NCBI RefSeq assembly: GCF_030819275.1 | Contig: NZ_JAUTBL010000001.1 | Coordinates: forward strand, 620,001 to 684,000 | Source: Agrobacterium larrymoorei | GTDB taxonomy: Bacteria > Pseudomonadota > Alphaproteobacteria > Rhizobiales > Rhizobiaceae | Direction: 5' to 3' | Length of the DNA stretch: 64,000 nt | The notes under the pieces: model-generated | Told to the model about the DNA's origin: nothing | What the model saw: the letters and a program-made list of their open reading frames with translations, nothing else | Database searches by the model: none | Position numbers and translations under genes: made by a program | In this document: in pieces, positions 7,493 through 16,666 of the stretch | Position numbering within the stretch: the stretch's first letter is position 1 | Layout of the letters: each line of letters begins with the position of its first letter

Positions 7493-10441
7493 TCAGGGAT
7501 TGCTCATTGCCTGACCGATGGCATAGCGCACATCGTTCTCATTATAAGGCTTGCACAGCAGGACGGCTCCTGCCGGTGCGTTCTTTGGCAGGAAATTATC
7601 ACCCGTGGCAAACACCACCGCGATGTCCGGCTTGCGCTGCTTCACCAGAACGGCGAGTTCCGCACCACCCATATCAGGCAGCCCAAGATCGGTGACCAGA
7701 ATATCGACCTCTTCCCGATCGAGAAGATCGAGCGCCTGCGTTGCATTCGCGGCTTCGACCACTATGTGACCGACCTCGGTCAGAATGTCGGTCGTGTTCA
7801 TGCGGATCAAATCGTCGTCCTCAACCAGCAAAACACGCAGCATATCCTTTGCCTCCACCTTCGTCGGTTCATTGGCGGCAGGGTGATCCGCTACGCGGTC
7901 GCGCCCGGATTCGGCTCTCTGCTTCTGGTTGGCGATCACATGCCTCAGACGGCGGGCAAGCGCTTCACGCGTATAGGGTTTCGACAGAAGCTCGACACCC
8001 GGATCCAACTTGCCGCCATGGACAATCGAGTTTTCCGTGTAACCGGAAGTGAACAGGATGGCGAGATGCGGCATGCGCTCCTTGACCCGGCGCGCCATTT
8101 CGCTGCTCTTCAACGGACCTGGCATCACCACGTCGGTAAAGATGACGTCGATCGGCACGCCGCTTTCAGCAACCGTCAAGCCTGCCTGCGCATCACGCGC
8201 CGTCAGGACTCGATAACCGAGATCGGTCAGCATCTCGACAACGGTGCCACGGACCTCGTCATCATCCTCCACGACCAGAACGGTTTCAGAGCCGCCGACA
8301 ACCGGTCCGTTATGAACGACGATCTCCCTGTCTTCATCCGCCATGGAGCGCGGCAGATAGATGCGCACTGTGGTACCCTGCCCCAGCTCGGAGTAGATTT
8401 TCACATGGCCGCCGGATTGCTTGACGAAGCCGTAAACCATCGACAGGCCAAGGCCCGTCCCCTTGCCTTCAGGCTTGGTGGAAAAGAAGGGTTCGAACAC
8501 GCGATCGAGGATTTCCGGTCGCATGCCGGAGCCGGTATCGGTGACGGCAAGCATGACATATTGACCCGGCTCGACCTCCGCATGATTGCGCGCATAGTCC
8601 ATATCGAGAGAGGCATTACCGACTTCGATCGTCAGCTTCCCGGTGCCCTCCATGGCGTCTCGCGCGTTGATCGCAAGGTTCAGAAGTGCGTTCTCAACCT
8701 GGGTCGGATCGGCATAGGTGTTCCACAAGCCGCCTGCGGTGATGACCTCGACCTCGACGGCCTCGCCAAGCGAGCGTCTGAGAAGATCGTCCATGCCAGC
8801 AACGAAGCGACCGACATTGATGACGCGCGGCTCCAGCGCCTGACGACGGCCGAAGGCCAGGAGCTGGCTTGCAAGTTTCGCACCACGGCTGACGCCAGCC
8901 AGCGCGTTGCCGACGCGGCGTTCGGCTCTTTCGTTGCCGGCCACATCCTTGGCAAGAAGCTGGAGATTTCCGGCAATGACTTGAAGCAGGTTGTTGAAAT
9001 CATGCGCGACGCCGCCGGTCAGCTGGCCGATCGCTTCCATCTTCTGCGCCTGCTGCAACGCAATCTCCGTCTGGCGACGTTCGGCAATTTCCTTCTCAAC
9101 GCGTGCTTCGAGCCCTTCGTTCAACTGACGAAGCTGATCTTCAGCGCGAATACGGTGACGGATTTCGCGTTCGAGATTGGCGGCATGCTCTTTCAGCGCC
9201 ACCTCGGCAGTGCGTTGCTCGGTGATGTCGGTGTGGACGCCGACCCACTCTATGATCTCTGATTGCGCATTGATAATCGGCACGCCGCGAATAGCATAGG
9301 TGCGATAGACACCATCGCGACGGCGAACGCGATGTTCCCAGACATATGTTGCTTTGGCCGCGACGGCGCGGTTCCAGCTATCGATCGAGCCTTCGCGATC
9401 TTCCGGGTGAACCGCCTCTGCCCAACCGAAACCTTGATACTCGTCATAGCTTTGGCCGGTCAGCTGTGACCAGGCAGGCTGTTCACCGAGCATCCGGCCT
9501 TCAGGGCTGTTCGTCCACAAGACACCGTGTACAGCTTCGACGGCAGCTTTAAAGCGGCTGTTGCTGACGAGAATGTCCCGCTCGGCCTGCTTCCTCGTCT
9601 CAATATCGATGATGAGGATATAGCAGCCGTCGACGTCGCCCCTGTGGTCACGCCTCGGCACATAACGGATTTCAGCCGCATGCCGCGTCCCATCCGGGCG
9701 CTGGATGTTGCTGTCGGAGACGATCTGCTCGCCCGCCATGGCCCGTTGAATGAACGGCTTGCGCTCATTGAAGAATGTCTCGCCCACGACATCGATGACG
9801 CGCTGACCGAGAACCTCCTCAGGCGCACGGCCGAACCACTCCAGATAGCCCTCGTTGGCGAAACGATAGGTGTAATTTAAGTCGATGAAGCCGACGAGGA
9901 TTGGAAGGGCAGAGGTCAGGCGGCTGAGCTCTTCACGGCTTGCGGCCAGTTCCTGAACCGTCTTCACCTTCTCGGTGTTTTCCAGAACCGTGCACAAGAC
10001 GCCTTCGACAATACCCGCGTCATTATAGATCGGCGTGTAGAAGAGATCGAAGACGACCTCCTCCGGTGCACCGTTGCGATGCAGAACCATTTTCTGATCG
10101 CGAAAGGACTGTATTTCCCCGAGGAAACCCGCTTCCAGGATCTTTTCGTTCCAGTCCCAGATTTCCGGCCATATGCCGGGGACAGTGCCGCCGAGCGCGC
10201 GCGGGTGGTAGTTTCCGGCAATTTCGGTGTAGCCGTCATTATAGATCATCACATGATCCGGCCCCCACATCAAAACCTGTGGTATGGGTGAATTGACGAC
10301 CGAGTTCACCTTCAGCCGAAGGGTCTGCGACCAATGCGCAATCGGTCCAAGCGATGTCTTGGACCAGTCAAAAGCGCGGACCAAGGCACCTGCCTCTCCA
10401 CCGCCGACGGGCCAACTCGCAAAAGCACCCATATCAGTCAT
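7493..10441 (-). CDS. Hybrid sensor histidine kinase (PAS-PAS-PAS-HisKA-HATPase-REC-REC)
   Basis: A 982-residue soluble hybrid kinase with no membrane segments. PAS-like sensor domains lie at about 30-160, 180-285 and 295-415, followed by a short coiled coil. The dimerisation/phosphoacceptor domain carries [11 protein letters not shown] with phospho-His 480, and the ATPase domain shows an N-box near 587 ([10 protein letters not shown]), a G1-type DTGSGM and a G2-type GTGLGLSM. Two receiver domains end the protein, with predicted phospho-aspartates D770 and D918. The HDFNN type is common in rhizobia. No cognate regulator or output gene is adjacent, so it is an orphan whose signal and target are unknown. 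The start is the first ATG; an alternative M lies three codons on. Confidence 0.88.
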   Translation of the reverse strand: MTDMGAFASWPVGGGEAGALVRAFDWSKTSLGPIAHWSQTLRLKVNSVVNSPIPQVLMWGPDHVMIYNDGYTEIAGNYHPRALGGTVPGIWPEIWDWNEKILEAGFLGEIQSFRDQKMVLHRNGAPEEVVFDLFYTPIYNDAGIVEGVLCTVLENTEKVKTVQELAASREELSRLTSALPILVGFIDLNYTYRFANEGYLEWFGRAPEEVLGQRVIDVVGETFFNERKPFIQRAMAGEQIVSDSNIQRPDGTRHAAEIRYVPRRDHRGDVDGCYILIIDIETRKQAERDILVSNSRFKAAVEAVHGVLWTNSPEGRMLGEQPAWSQLTGQSYDEYQGFGWAEAVHPEDREGSIDSWNRAVAAKATYVWEHRVRRRDGVYRTYAIRGVPIINAQSEIIEWVGVHTDITEQRTAEVALKEHAANLEREIRHRIRAEDQLRQLNEGLEARVEKEIAERRQTEIALQQAQKMEAIGQLTGGVAHDFNNLLQVIAGNLQLLAKDVAGNERAERRVGNALAGVSRGAKLASQLLAFGRRQALEPRVINVGRFVAGMDDLLRRSLGEAVEVEVITAGGLWNTYADPTQVENALLNLAINARDAMEGTGKLTIEVGNASLDMDYARNHAEVEPGQYVMLAVTDTGSGMRPEILDRVFEPFFSTKPEGKGTGLGLSMVYGFVKQSGGHVKIYSELGQGTTVRIYLPRSMADEDREIVVHNGPVVGGSETVLVVEDDDEVRGTVVEMLTDLGYRVLTARDAQAGLTVAESGVPIDVIFTDVVMPGPLKSSEMARRVKERMPHLAILFTSGYTENSIVHGGKLDPGVELLSKPYTREALARRLRHVIANQKQRAESGRDRVADHPAANEPTKVEAKDMLRVLLVEDDDLIRMNTTDILTEVGHIVVEAANATQALDLLDREEVDILVTDLGLPDMGGAELAVLVKQRKPDIAVVFATGDNFLPKNAPAGAVLLCKPYNENDVRYAIGQAMSNP

Positions 10442-10580
10442 GCAAATTCACCCACAAGAACATCGACTTGTCACGCCAAGTCTTGAGTACAGGAAATAGA
10501 AGCAGGCTTCGCTTATCTATTTGAACGCACTTATCAAGCTTTTTTTCATGCGCGATGCAAGAGGCATGACAATCATGTGA

Positions 10581-11792
10581 CTAACAGACCTTTATCAACC
10601 AATGAAGCAGGCCTTGTGCGGCGGCTTTTCCCGTTGCAAAACAGGCCGTTAGCAGGTAGCCACCAGTGGGTGCTTCCCAGTCCAGCATCTCGCCTGCGAC
10701 GAAGGTGCCGGGTAGCGATTTCAGCATATAGTTCTGGTCGATGCTCTCCCAGCGAATCCCACCCGCGCTCGATATCGCCTCGACTATCGGTCGCGGCGCG
10801 GAAAGAGCAAGTGGAACCGCCTTGATCAGCCGAGCGAGCTCGCTGGCCGACATATGCTGTGGGACCGCGCATTCTCGCAACAGCGCGATCTTCACCGGGG
10901 AAAGCCCGGCGCTTTTGCGTAGCCTGTTCGATACACTATCCTTGCTGGGCGCGCGCGCCAGATCTCGGGCAAGACGCTCCTCGGAACGGCCCGGCGCCAA
11001 ATCGATGGTTAGGAAAGTTCGGCGGCCTTCTTGCAGACTATCACGCAACGCAGCGGCGTGCGCATAGATCAGCGTCCCCTCCACCCCATGCTGCGTGATG
11101 ACGAACTCACCTTCGAAGCGACCCGCGTCGGAGGTGGTCACGACGGATTTGACAGGCTCTCCAGCGAAGCGCTCGCGAAAATACTCGCTCCACGCCACGT
11201 CGAACCCGCAATTGGCCGGTAGGAAATCCGCGACACCGACACCTGCCTGTCTCAGACCGCCCACCCACTGGCCGGTCGAACCGAGCCTCGGCCAGCTGGC
11301 TCCCCCCAGGGCAAGCAGGACCGCATCGGGCCTGATCTCCACCTGCCCCTCCGGCGTTTCGAAAACAAGCGTGCCATCATCGAGACCGATCCAGCGATGA
11401 CGGAGCTTGATCTCCACCCCCCGCTCAGAGAGGCGGCTGAGCCAAGCCCGTAACAGAGGGGAGCCCTTCATCGCCTTAGGAAAAACGCGGCCAGATGTTC
11501 CGACAAAAGTCTCCTGCCCCAAGGCCTCCATCCACTCCCGCAGCATCTGCGGCGTAAACTCGTCGAGCGCGCCTTTGAGCCGCGCTTCTGAGGCGCCGAA
11601 GCGCGTGGTGAAGCGGTCGTAATCCTCACCATGTGTGATGTTGAGGCCAGACTTGCCCGCCATCAGAAACTTGCGCGCAACGGTCGGCATTGCTTCATAG
11701 ACAGTTACGTCCACGTCCGATGTGGATAATTCCTCGGCAGCCATCAGACCTGCCGGACCTCCACCGATGATCGCAATCTGTTTTCTTCGCAT
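10581..11792 (-). CDS. BaiN/HI0933-family flavoprotein (NAD(P)/FAD-dependent oxidoreductase)
   Basis: A 403-residue FAD-binding protein of the HI0933/YhiN family, closest in style to the TIGR03862 subgroup. It opens with the dinucleotide-binding motif IAIIGGGPAGLMAAEEL and the family signature KFLMAGKSGLNITHGED (about residues 41-57); near the C terminus GTFVAGEMLDWEAPTGGY is the second FAD contact. Members reduce unsaturated C=C bonds in a few cases (BaiN in bile-acid metabolism), but the physiological substrate in rhizobia is unknown. It is transcribed away from the IMPACT-family gene, with 75 bases between the two starts. The ribosome site is weak. Confidence 0.82.
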   Translation of the reverse strand: MRRKQIAIIGGGPAGLMAAEELSTSDVDVTVYEAMPTVARKFLMAGKSGLNITHGEDYDRFTTRFGASEARLKGALDEFTPQMLREWMEALGQETFVGTSGRVFPKAMKGSPLLRAWLSRLSERGVEIKLRHRWIGLDDGTLVFETPEGQVEIRPDAVLLALGGASWPRLGSTGQWVGGLRQAGVGVADFLPANCGFDVAWSEYFRERFAGEPVKSVVTTSDAGRFEGEFVITQHGVEGTLIYAHAAALRDSLQEGRRTFLTIDLAPGRSEERLARDLARAPSKDSVSNRLRKSAGLSPVKIALLRECAVPQHMSASELARLIKAVPLALSAPRPIVEAISSAGGIRWESIDQNYMLKSLPGTFVAGEMLDWEAPTGGYLLTACFATGKAAAQGLLHWLIKVC

Positions 11793-11867
11793 TGCCCACT
11801 GCTACCCTTCGCCTTTCGGTCTTCTTAGAGCGTTTGCCGCGACGCGTATATGCGCTATTAAGGCGTC

Positions 11868-12455
11868 ATGTTCACGCTGATCCGAACGGAAACTTTTGAA
11901 CAGGACATCAAGAAGAGCCGCTTTATCGCGACGGCAGGTCCTGCTGCCAATGAGGACGCTGCAAGATGCTTCATAGCCGACCATTCGGTCGCGGCGGCCA
12001 ACCACAATTGCTGGGCATGGCGCGTCGGACAAAGCTACCGTTTCAACGATGACGGCGAACCGTCCGGCACGGCCGGTAAACCGATTCTCCAGGCGATTGA
12101 CGGAAATGAGCTCGATCACATCGCCGTCGTCGTTACGCGCTGGTTCGGCGGCATTCTGCTTGGAAGCGGCGGGCTTGTTCGCGCCTATGGCGGAACGGCG
12201 GGGTCCTGTCTCAGGAACGCCGAAAAGGCTGCCATCATTCCGGCTCATCAACTAACGCTGTCCTGCGGCTTCTCCGACCTCGCGCTTGTCAAAGCCCGCC
12301 TGCTGTCGGTCGACCATCTGGTCATCGAGAGCGAGACATTTACCGGCTCAGGGGCGGACCTCAACCTTTCCATACCGTCAAGCGAGGCGCAACGCGTCGC
12401 GCAGATGATTCAAGACATCACCAGTGGGCGTGTCCTTCTGCCACTGGTGGAATAG
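11868..12455 (+). CDS. IMPACT/YigZ-family protein
   Basis: A 195-residue protein of the UPF0029/IMPACT family. The N-terminal domain contains the family signature in which DDGEPSGTAGKPIL is followed by VVVTRWFGGILLGSGGLVRAYG (about residues 60-110), and a ferredoxin-like C-terminal domain follows. Bacterial members such as YigZ are probably linked to translation or nucleic-acid binding; eukaryotic IMPACT interferes with GCN1. The function here is unproven. It is the first of three closely spaced plus-strand genes, all plausibly acting on RNA or translation (pseudouridine synthase and RsmJ-like methyltransferase follow). Confidence 0.85.
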   Translation: MFTLIRTETFEQDIKKSRFIATAGPAANEDAARCFIADHSVAAANHNCWAWRVGQSYRFNDDGEPSGTAGKPILQAIDGNELDHIAVVVTRWFGGILLGSGGLVRAYGGTAGSCLRNAEKAAIIPAHQLTLSCGFSDLALVKARLLSVDHLVIESETFTGSGADLNLSIPSSEAQRVAQMIQDITSGRVLLPLVE

Positions 12456-12507
12456 ACCGTCAGGCGGCGCTCTGGCGTGTCGCGCAAATCATGCTATGAG
12501 GCTTCGC

Positions 12508-13176
12508 ATGTCTGGCCAATTGCACAACCCGATCTACAACCCGCCGCTGGAGCCCTATATCTCGATCCTTCACCGGGATGAGAGCCTGTTGGTGCTGGAT
12601 AAGCCGAGCGGTTTGCTTTCAGTGCCGGGAAAAGATCCGGCGCTGGCTGACAGTCTCGCGACCCGCGTTCAAAAGCAATTTCCATCGGCCTTGATGATCA
12701 ACCGGCTCGACAAGGACACCTCCGGGATCGTCTTGATGTCATTGAACAAGAAGGCCCATGCCGCTATCGCAAGCCAGTTCGAAAACCGCACGACGACGAA
12801 AATCTACAAGGCTGTCGTCTGGGGAGAGGTCATGGGCGAAAGCGGCGAAATCGATCTTCCACTGGCGATCGATCCGGACAACAAGCCGCGGCATCGCGTG
12901 GACTGGGACAACGGTCGGGCAGCACAGACACAATGGCGCGTTCTGGAACGTCTGTCCCTCCCCGCCACGAGGCTGGAACTGCGTCCCTTAACCGGGCGGA
13001 CACATCAATTGCGGGTGCATATGAAGGCGCTTGGTCACGCCATTCTCGGCGATGAATTTTATGCCGGTGGCGAAGCCCTTGCCGCAGCACAGCGGCTTCT
13101 ACTGCACGCCGAAGAACTGGGCTTCAGACATCCGGACGGTCACGATGTGACATTCCGTGTTCCTGCTCCCTTCTGA
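12508..13176 (+). CDS. RluA-family pseudouridine synthase
   Basis: A 222-residue enzyme that isomerises uridine to pseudouridine in rRNA or tRNA. The catalytic signature is RLDKDTSG with the nucleophile Asp 68. LDKPSGLLSVPG near 30-41 and LRPLTGRTHQLRVHM near 159-173 are the other conserved RluA motifs. There is no S4 domain, so it resembles RluA itself (23S U746 and tRNA U32) more than RluC or RluD, but the target cannot be fixed from sequence. The ATG at 12508 has a TGAGG site in front; an in-frame ATG at 12496 is possible, and a longer frame back to 12424 would overlap the previous gene. Confidence 0.88.
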   Translation: MSGQLHNPIYNPPLEPYISILHRDESLLVLDKPSGLLSVPGKDPALADSLATRVQKQFPSALMINRLDKDTSGIVLMSLNKKAHAAIASQFENRTTTKIYKAVVWGEVMGESGEIDLPLAIDPDNKPRHRVDWDNGRAAQTQWRVLERLSLPATRLELRPLTGRTHQLRVHMKALGHAILGDEFYAGGEALAAAQRLLLHAEELGFRHPDGHDVTFRVPAPF

Positions 13177-13184
13177 GACGAGCC

Positions 13185-13811
13185 ATGGCAAAAAAAGACG
13201 CTGAAGAGTTTGTCGTTGATTTTGTCGGGGGAGCCGTCGGGCACCGACTGCGCTCGGGCGAAGGACGGGGACAGGCTTTGCCAAAGGCCGCCGGCTTCAC
13301 CAAGGGCCGGACACCCTTCGTCGTCGATGCGACGGCGGGTCTTGGCCGCGATGCATTTCTGCTCGCCTCGCTCGGCGCCAATGTCACGCTGATCGAGCGA
13401 TCGCCAGACATGTATGTCCATTTGCAGGACGGGATTGCCCGCGCAAAAGCCGAAGGCGGTATCTACGAGGAAATTGCGTCCAGAATGACATTGCTTCACG
13501 GCGACTCCAGAGAGTTGCTCAAGACGTTGTCACCCGACGTCGTCGTTGTCGATCCGATGCACCCGCCACGCCAAAACAGCGCGTTGGTGAAAAAGGAAAT
13601 GAGAGTGCTGCGGGATGTTGTGGGTTCAGATCCGGACCAGCGGGAACTGATGGAAGCAGCGCTGCAAGCTGCGCGCAAAAGAGTTGTATTGAAATGGCCG
13701 CTTCGGGCTGCGCCTATGGAGGGGCTTCAGAAGCCCTCCCATCAGATTTCCGGAAAGAACACGCGCTACGATGTGTTCATGATATTCCGGGACGAGCCTC
13801 TCGCCGATTAA
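13185..13811 (+). CDS. rsmJ: RsmJ-like 16S rRNA (guanine-N2) methyltransferase
   Basis: A 208-residue SAM-dependent methyltransferase. VVDATAGLGRDAFLLASLG (about 46-64) is motif I, and VVVDPMHPPRQNSALVKKEM is the catalytic and substrate-binding segment that closely resembles Escherichia coli RsmJ (YhiQ), followed by a matching KWPLRAAPM region. RsmJ methylates N2 of G1516 in 16S rRNA. It starts nine bases after the pseudouridine synthase, so the two are probably cotranscribed and both modify RNA. The family is best known from gammaproteobacteria, so its presence in an alphaproteobacterium is worth noting. The alternative is a related methyltransferase with another target. Confidence 0.78.
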   Translation: MAKKDAEEFVVDFVGGAVGHRLRSGEGRGQALPKAAGFTKGRTPFVVDATAGLGRDAFLLASLGANVTLIERSPDMYVHLQDGIARAKAEGGIYEEIASRMTLLHGDSRELLKTLSPDVVVVDPMHPPRQNSALVKKEMRVLRDVVGSDPDQRELMEAALQAARKRVVLKWPLRAAPMEGLQKPSHQISGKNTRYDVFMIFRDEPLAD

Positions 13812-13993
13812 CGAAATACCGGCTTGCGCTGGGCGTTCATCAAAAGCTCATGACGCGATGCAAAATCGCCGAAAAGTTTGCGAAGACGCTTCTCTTCAGA
13901 CTCATCCAGTCGATAACGACGGCAAAATTCCATAACACTCAAAATTGGCTTGACCTCGGCTGTGTCAAGCTCTTCCTTGTCCAATCTTTGCAT
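13808..13993 (-). CDS. Small unknown protein (61 aa)
   Basis: I do not recognise a function. The 61-residue product begins MQRLDKEELD, is charged and probably helical, and has a central EFCRRYRLDESEEKRLRKLFG segment that could form a small helical domain. The ATG at 13993 is preceded by a near-perfect AGGAGG site six bases away, which is why this start is preferred to the 115-residue frame opening at 14155, whose first 54 residues look non-coding. Its stop overlaps the rsmJ-like stop tail to tail by four bases. Strong translation signals suggest it is real. Confidence 0.68.
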   Translation of the reverse strand: MQRLDKEELDTAEVKPILSVMEFCRRYRLDESEEKRLRKLFGDFASRHELLMNAQRKPVFR

Positions 13994-14175
13994 AATGCCC
14001 TCCTGACCGACCGAGCTTAACGCTGGCGGAAGAAGAACGTTCCCAAAGAAATCGTGTAGACGAGAATTTACAGGATTGAACACGTAACGATCAAGTTTTC
14101 TTGACCTTGCGGTGATGCAACTTAAAAAACGCCGAAATGTTCCCGATCCGCTCAATTAAACTGGAAGGGAGTTCC

Positions 14176-15399
14176 ATGTCGCGCGTTCGATACCTGCTAA
14201 CCACCACGCTTCTGTCTGCCATTCTCGCCGTTCCCGGCTACGCTTTCGCGCAATCCGCAAGCCCGGTTGAAACGAACCCGCCCCATGGAAAAAACCAGAC
14301 ACCCGCCTTTGAAGGGCAGACGCGGGCTCCACAGCCGGACAAGATGCCATCGCTGCAAAAGACCGTCGTTGCTGACGACCTTCCACATCTGTGGTCGATG
14401 GCGCTTCTGCCCGACGGCCGTATGCTTGTTGCCGCCAAAGAAGGTGCCATGCACATCGTGAAGGATGGCAAGGCCGGTCCTGCCATCGAGGGCGTGCCAG
14501 AAGTCGCGTCATCCGGGCAAGGTGGCCTTCTCGATATTGCTTTGGCTCCTGATTTCGATACATCTGGCATGGTCTACTTCTCCTTCTCCGAACCACGCGA
14601 TGGCGGCAACGGCACGTCGGTCGCTTCGGCAAAGCTGGTCGAGACGAACGGGACCGCGGTTCTTGAAAACACCAACGTCATCTTCCGTCAGACGCCCACA
14701 TACGATGGAGACAAGCACTTCGGATCGCGTCTCGTCTTCGGCAACAATGGCGAGCTTTATGTCACGGTCGGCGAGCGTTCGGACAAGGAGCCCCGCGTTC
14801 AGGCACAGGATCTCTCCAGCGGGCTGGGCAAGGTGTTCCGCATCGACACCAGCGGCAAGGCGCTCCAGGATAATCCTTTCGTCGGCCGCGAAAACGCCCT
14901 GCCGGAAATCTGGAGCTATGGCCATCGCAACATTCAATCGGCCGCGCTCGATGGCGACGGACGCCTCTGGACCGTCGAACACGGTCCGAAAGGCGGCGAC
15001 GAACTGAACCTGCCCAAGGCCGGACTAAACTATGGCTGGCCGGTCATCACCTACGGCATCGAATATAGCGGAGACAAGGTGGGCGAAGGTGCAACCGCCA
15101 AGGAGGGTATGGAGCAGCCCACCTATTATTGGGATCCGGTCGTCGGCCCGTCCGGCATGGTCTACTACAATAGCGACGCCATTCCGGAGTGGAAGGGCTC
15201 GTTCCTCATCGGTGGCTTGGTCACCCAGGGTCTCGTGGTGCTGAAGATGGACGGCGACAAGGTCGTTACGGAAGGCCGTCTTCCACTGGAAGCACGCATC
15301 CGCGATGTCGAGCTTGGCAAGGACGGCGCCGTTTACGCTGTGACCGAAGAGCGTGGCGGCGGCAAATCTCAGATCATCCGTCTGGCACCGGACGCTTGA
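14176..15399 (+). CDS. Periplasmic PQQ-dependent sugar dehydrogenase (soluble aldose dehydrogenase type)
   Basis: A 407-residue secreted protein of the glucose/sorbosone dehydrogenase (GSDH) family. A Sec signal peptide ends at GYAFA-QS near residue 22. The mature part is a six-bladed propeller with LWSMALLPDGRMLV and GLLDIALAPDF strands, the calcium/PQQ region HFGSRLVFGNNGELYVTVGER (near 180-200), and WSYGHRNIQ plus EHGPKGGDELN motifs typical of Asd/YliI. It would oxidise aldoses in the periplasm using PQQ; the rest of the PQQ pathway is not in this window. The ATG at 14176 is preferred to 14137 because a GGAAGGGAG site precedes it and the signal peptide then starts at MSRVRYLL. Confidence 0.87.
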   Translation: MSRVRYLLTTTLLSAILAVPGYAFAQSASPVETNPPHGKNQTPAFEGQTRAPQPDKMPSLQKTVVADDLPHLWSMALLPDGRMLVAAKEGAMHIVKDGKAGPAIEGVPEVASSGQGGLLDIALAPDFDTSGMVYFSFSEPRDGGNGTSVASAKLVETNGTAVLENTNVIFRQTPTYDGDKHFGSRLVFGNNGELYVTVGERSDKEPRVQAQDLSSGLGKVFRIDTSGKALQDNPFVGRENALPEIWSYGHRNIQSAALDGDGRLWTVEHGPKGGDELNLPKAGLNYGWPVITYGIEYSGDKVGEGATAKEGMEQPTYYWDPVVGPSGMVYYNSDAIPEWKGSFLIGGLVTQGLVVLKMDGDKVVTEGRLPLEARIRDVELGKDGAVYAVTEERGGGKSQIIRLAPDA

Positions 15400-15425
15400 T
15401 CAACCGGAGTCTGATCAAATTGAAG

Positions 15426-15451
15426 GGAGCGGGCATGTTCCGCTCCTTTTT
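15426..15451 (+). terminator. Rho-independent terminator after the sugar dehydrogenase
   Basis: A 7-bp GC-rich stem (GGAGCGG with CCGCTCC), a seven-base loop and five T residues lie 26 bases after the stop codon. This is a textbook intrinsic terminator. Confidence 0.85.
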
Positions 15452-15511
15452 CTGGAACGGACATCTGTTCAGCGCAGTTATTTGAGAAAACTCGAAGGCA
15501 GCGCCAAGATC

Positions 15512-16528
15512 ATGAACCAGCACCCCGTCCGGCTCCTCAAGAAAATCGGCTTAACCTATGTGAGCGACCAGGAGCCCGGTATCGCCCGTGAGCGGCGCGG
15601 CAAGGGGTTTTCCTACCGCCTTCCCGACGGGACGCTGCTTTCCGACAAGATAGAAATCACACGCATACGGTCGCTCGCAATTCCCCCAGCCTATCAACGC
15701 GTCTGGATATGCATCGAACCCTCGGGGCATCTCCAGGCAACCGGCTTCGACGCAAGAGGGCGAAAACAATACCGCTATCACGTAGACTGGCATGCATTTC
15801 GCGGCGAAACCAAGTTCTTCCAGCTGAAGTCGTTCGGTGAGGCATTGCCAGCAATTCGCCGTCGGGCGCTTTCCGATATCGAGAAGGACATCAACAGCCA
15901 GAACAGGACGCTCGCAGCGTTGATTCTTCTTCTTGACGCTGCCTATCTGCGCGTCGGCAACAAGACCTATCTCGAAAGCAACGGGACCTACGGTGCAACG
16001 ACCCTTCTCAAGCGTCACGTGTCGCTCGGCGAGACGATCGAACTTCGTTTCATCGCAAAAGGTGGACAGAAGGTGCGCCGCAGCCTCCGTCATCCCCGGC
16101 TGCAAAAGATTCTGGAGGAGATTGCCGATTTGCCCGGCAAGCAGCTCTTCGTTTGGCAAGATGAGAACCATATGGTCCATCCCATCGATTCCAGCGCGCT
16201 CAACAGCTACCTGTCCGAAACGGCGGGCGAAGGTATCTCAGCCAAGACCTTCCGCACCTGGGGCGGCACGCTTGCGGGCTTCTGCCACGCCGCCGAGAGA
16301 CTGGCGAGTGGCAGCGCCCCGACCATCAAGAGCATTTGCGAGGCAGCGGCCGAAGAACTCTCCAACACGCCAGCCATCTGCCGCAAAAGCTATGTCCACC
16401 CGTCCGTTCTCGATCTAGCCACCGAACCGAAGGCGATCAAGCGGCTGGAAGCCGTTTTGGAAACGCCGACAAAGACGATCTCGGGACTACGAGCAGACGA
16501 GCGGCGGCTCATCTCCTACCTCCCCTAA
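15512..16528 (+). CDS. DNA topoisomerase IB (poxvirus-like)
   Basis: A 338-residue type IB topoisomerase of the small, poxvirus-like bacterial class, which nicks one strand through a 3'-phosphotyrosine and relaxes supercoils of both signs without ATP. The N-terminal domain holds the FSYRLPDG and ITRIRSLAIPPAYQRVWI segments; the catalytic domain shows LRVGNKTY (catalytic Arg), the KGG turn, KTFRTWGGT with the second Arg, and the nucleophile Tyr 294 in CRKSYVHPSVL. The family is scattered in soil bacteria and its role next to TopA and gyrase is not settled. A strong terminator precedes it, so it has its own promoter. The ATG has only a weak ribosome site; an in-frame TTG at 15482 is the alternative. 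Confidence 0.88.
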   Translation: MNQHPVRLLKKIGLTYVSDQEPGIARERRGKGFSYRLPDGTLLSDKIEITRIRSLAIPPAYQRVWICIEPSGHLQATGFDARGRKQYRYHVDWHAFRGETKFFQLKSFGEALPAIRRRALSDIEKDINSQNRTLAALILLLDAAYLRVGNKTYLESNGTYGATTLLKRHVSLGETIELRFIAKGGQKVRRSLRHPRLQKILEEIADLPGKQLFVWQDENHMVHPIDSSALNSYLSETAGEGISAKTFRTWGGTLAGFCHAAERLASGSAPTIKSICEAAAEELSNTPAICRKSYVHPSVLDLATEPKAIKRLEAVLETPTKTISGLRADERRLISYLP

Positions 16529-16666
16529 TTTAGAAATATCTTTATGGACGGACTGATCCGTTCAGTCTCGTGTCAGCAAATCTCTCCAGAAGGCGTTGAT
16601 TAGCCGGAAAAGCAAAACGCGCTCACGCGCGTCCGGCGCATCGATTGGCACGAGGAGAGTGGGCGC

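Noticed and set aside
7766..9262. A 498-residue plus-strand open frame antisense to the hybrid kinase
   Set aside because: It has no protein-like motifs, is rich in rare combinations and lies exactly over kinase domains with clear HisKA/HATPase motifs. High-GC antisense frames of this length are common here.
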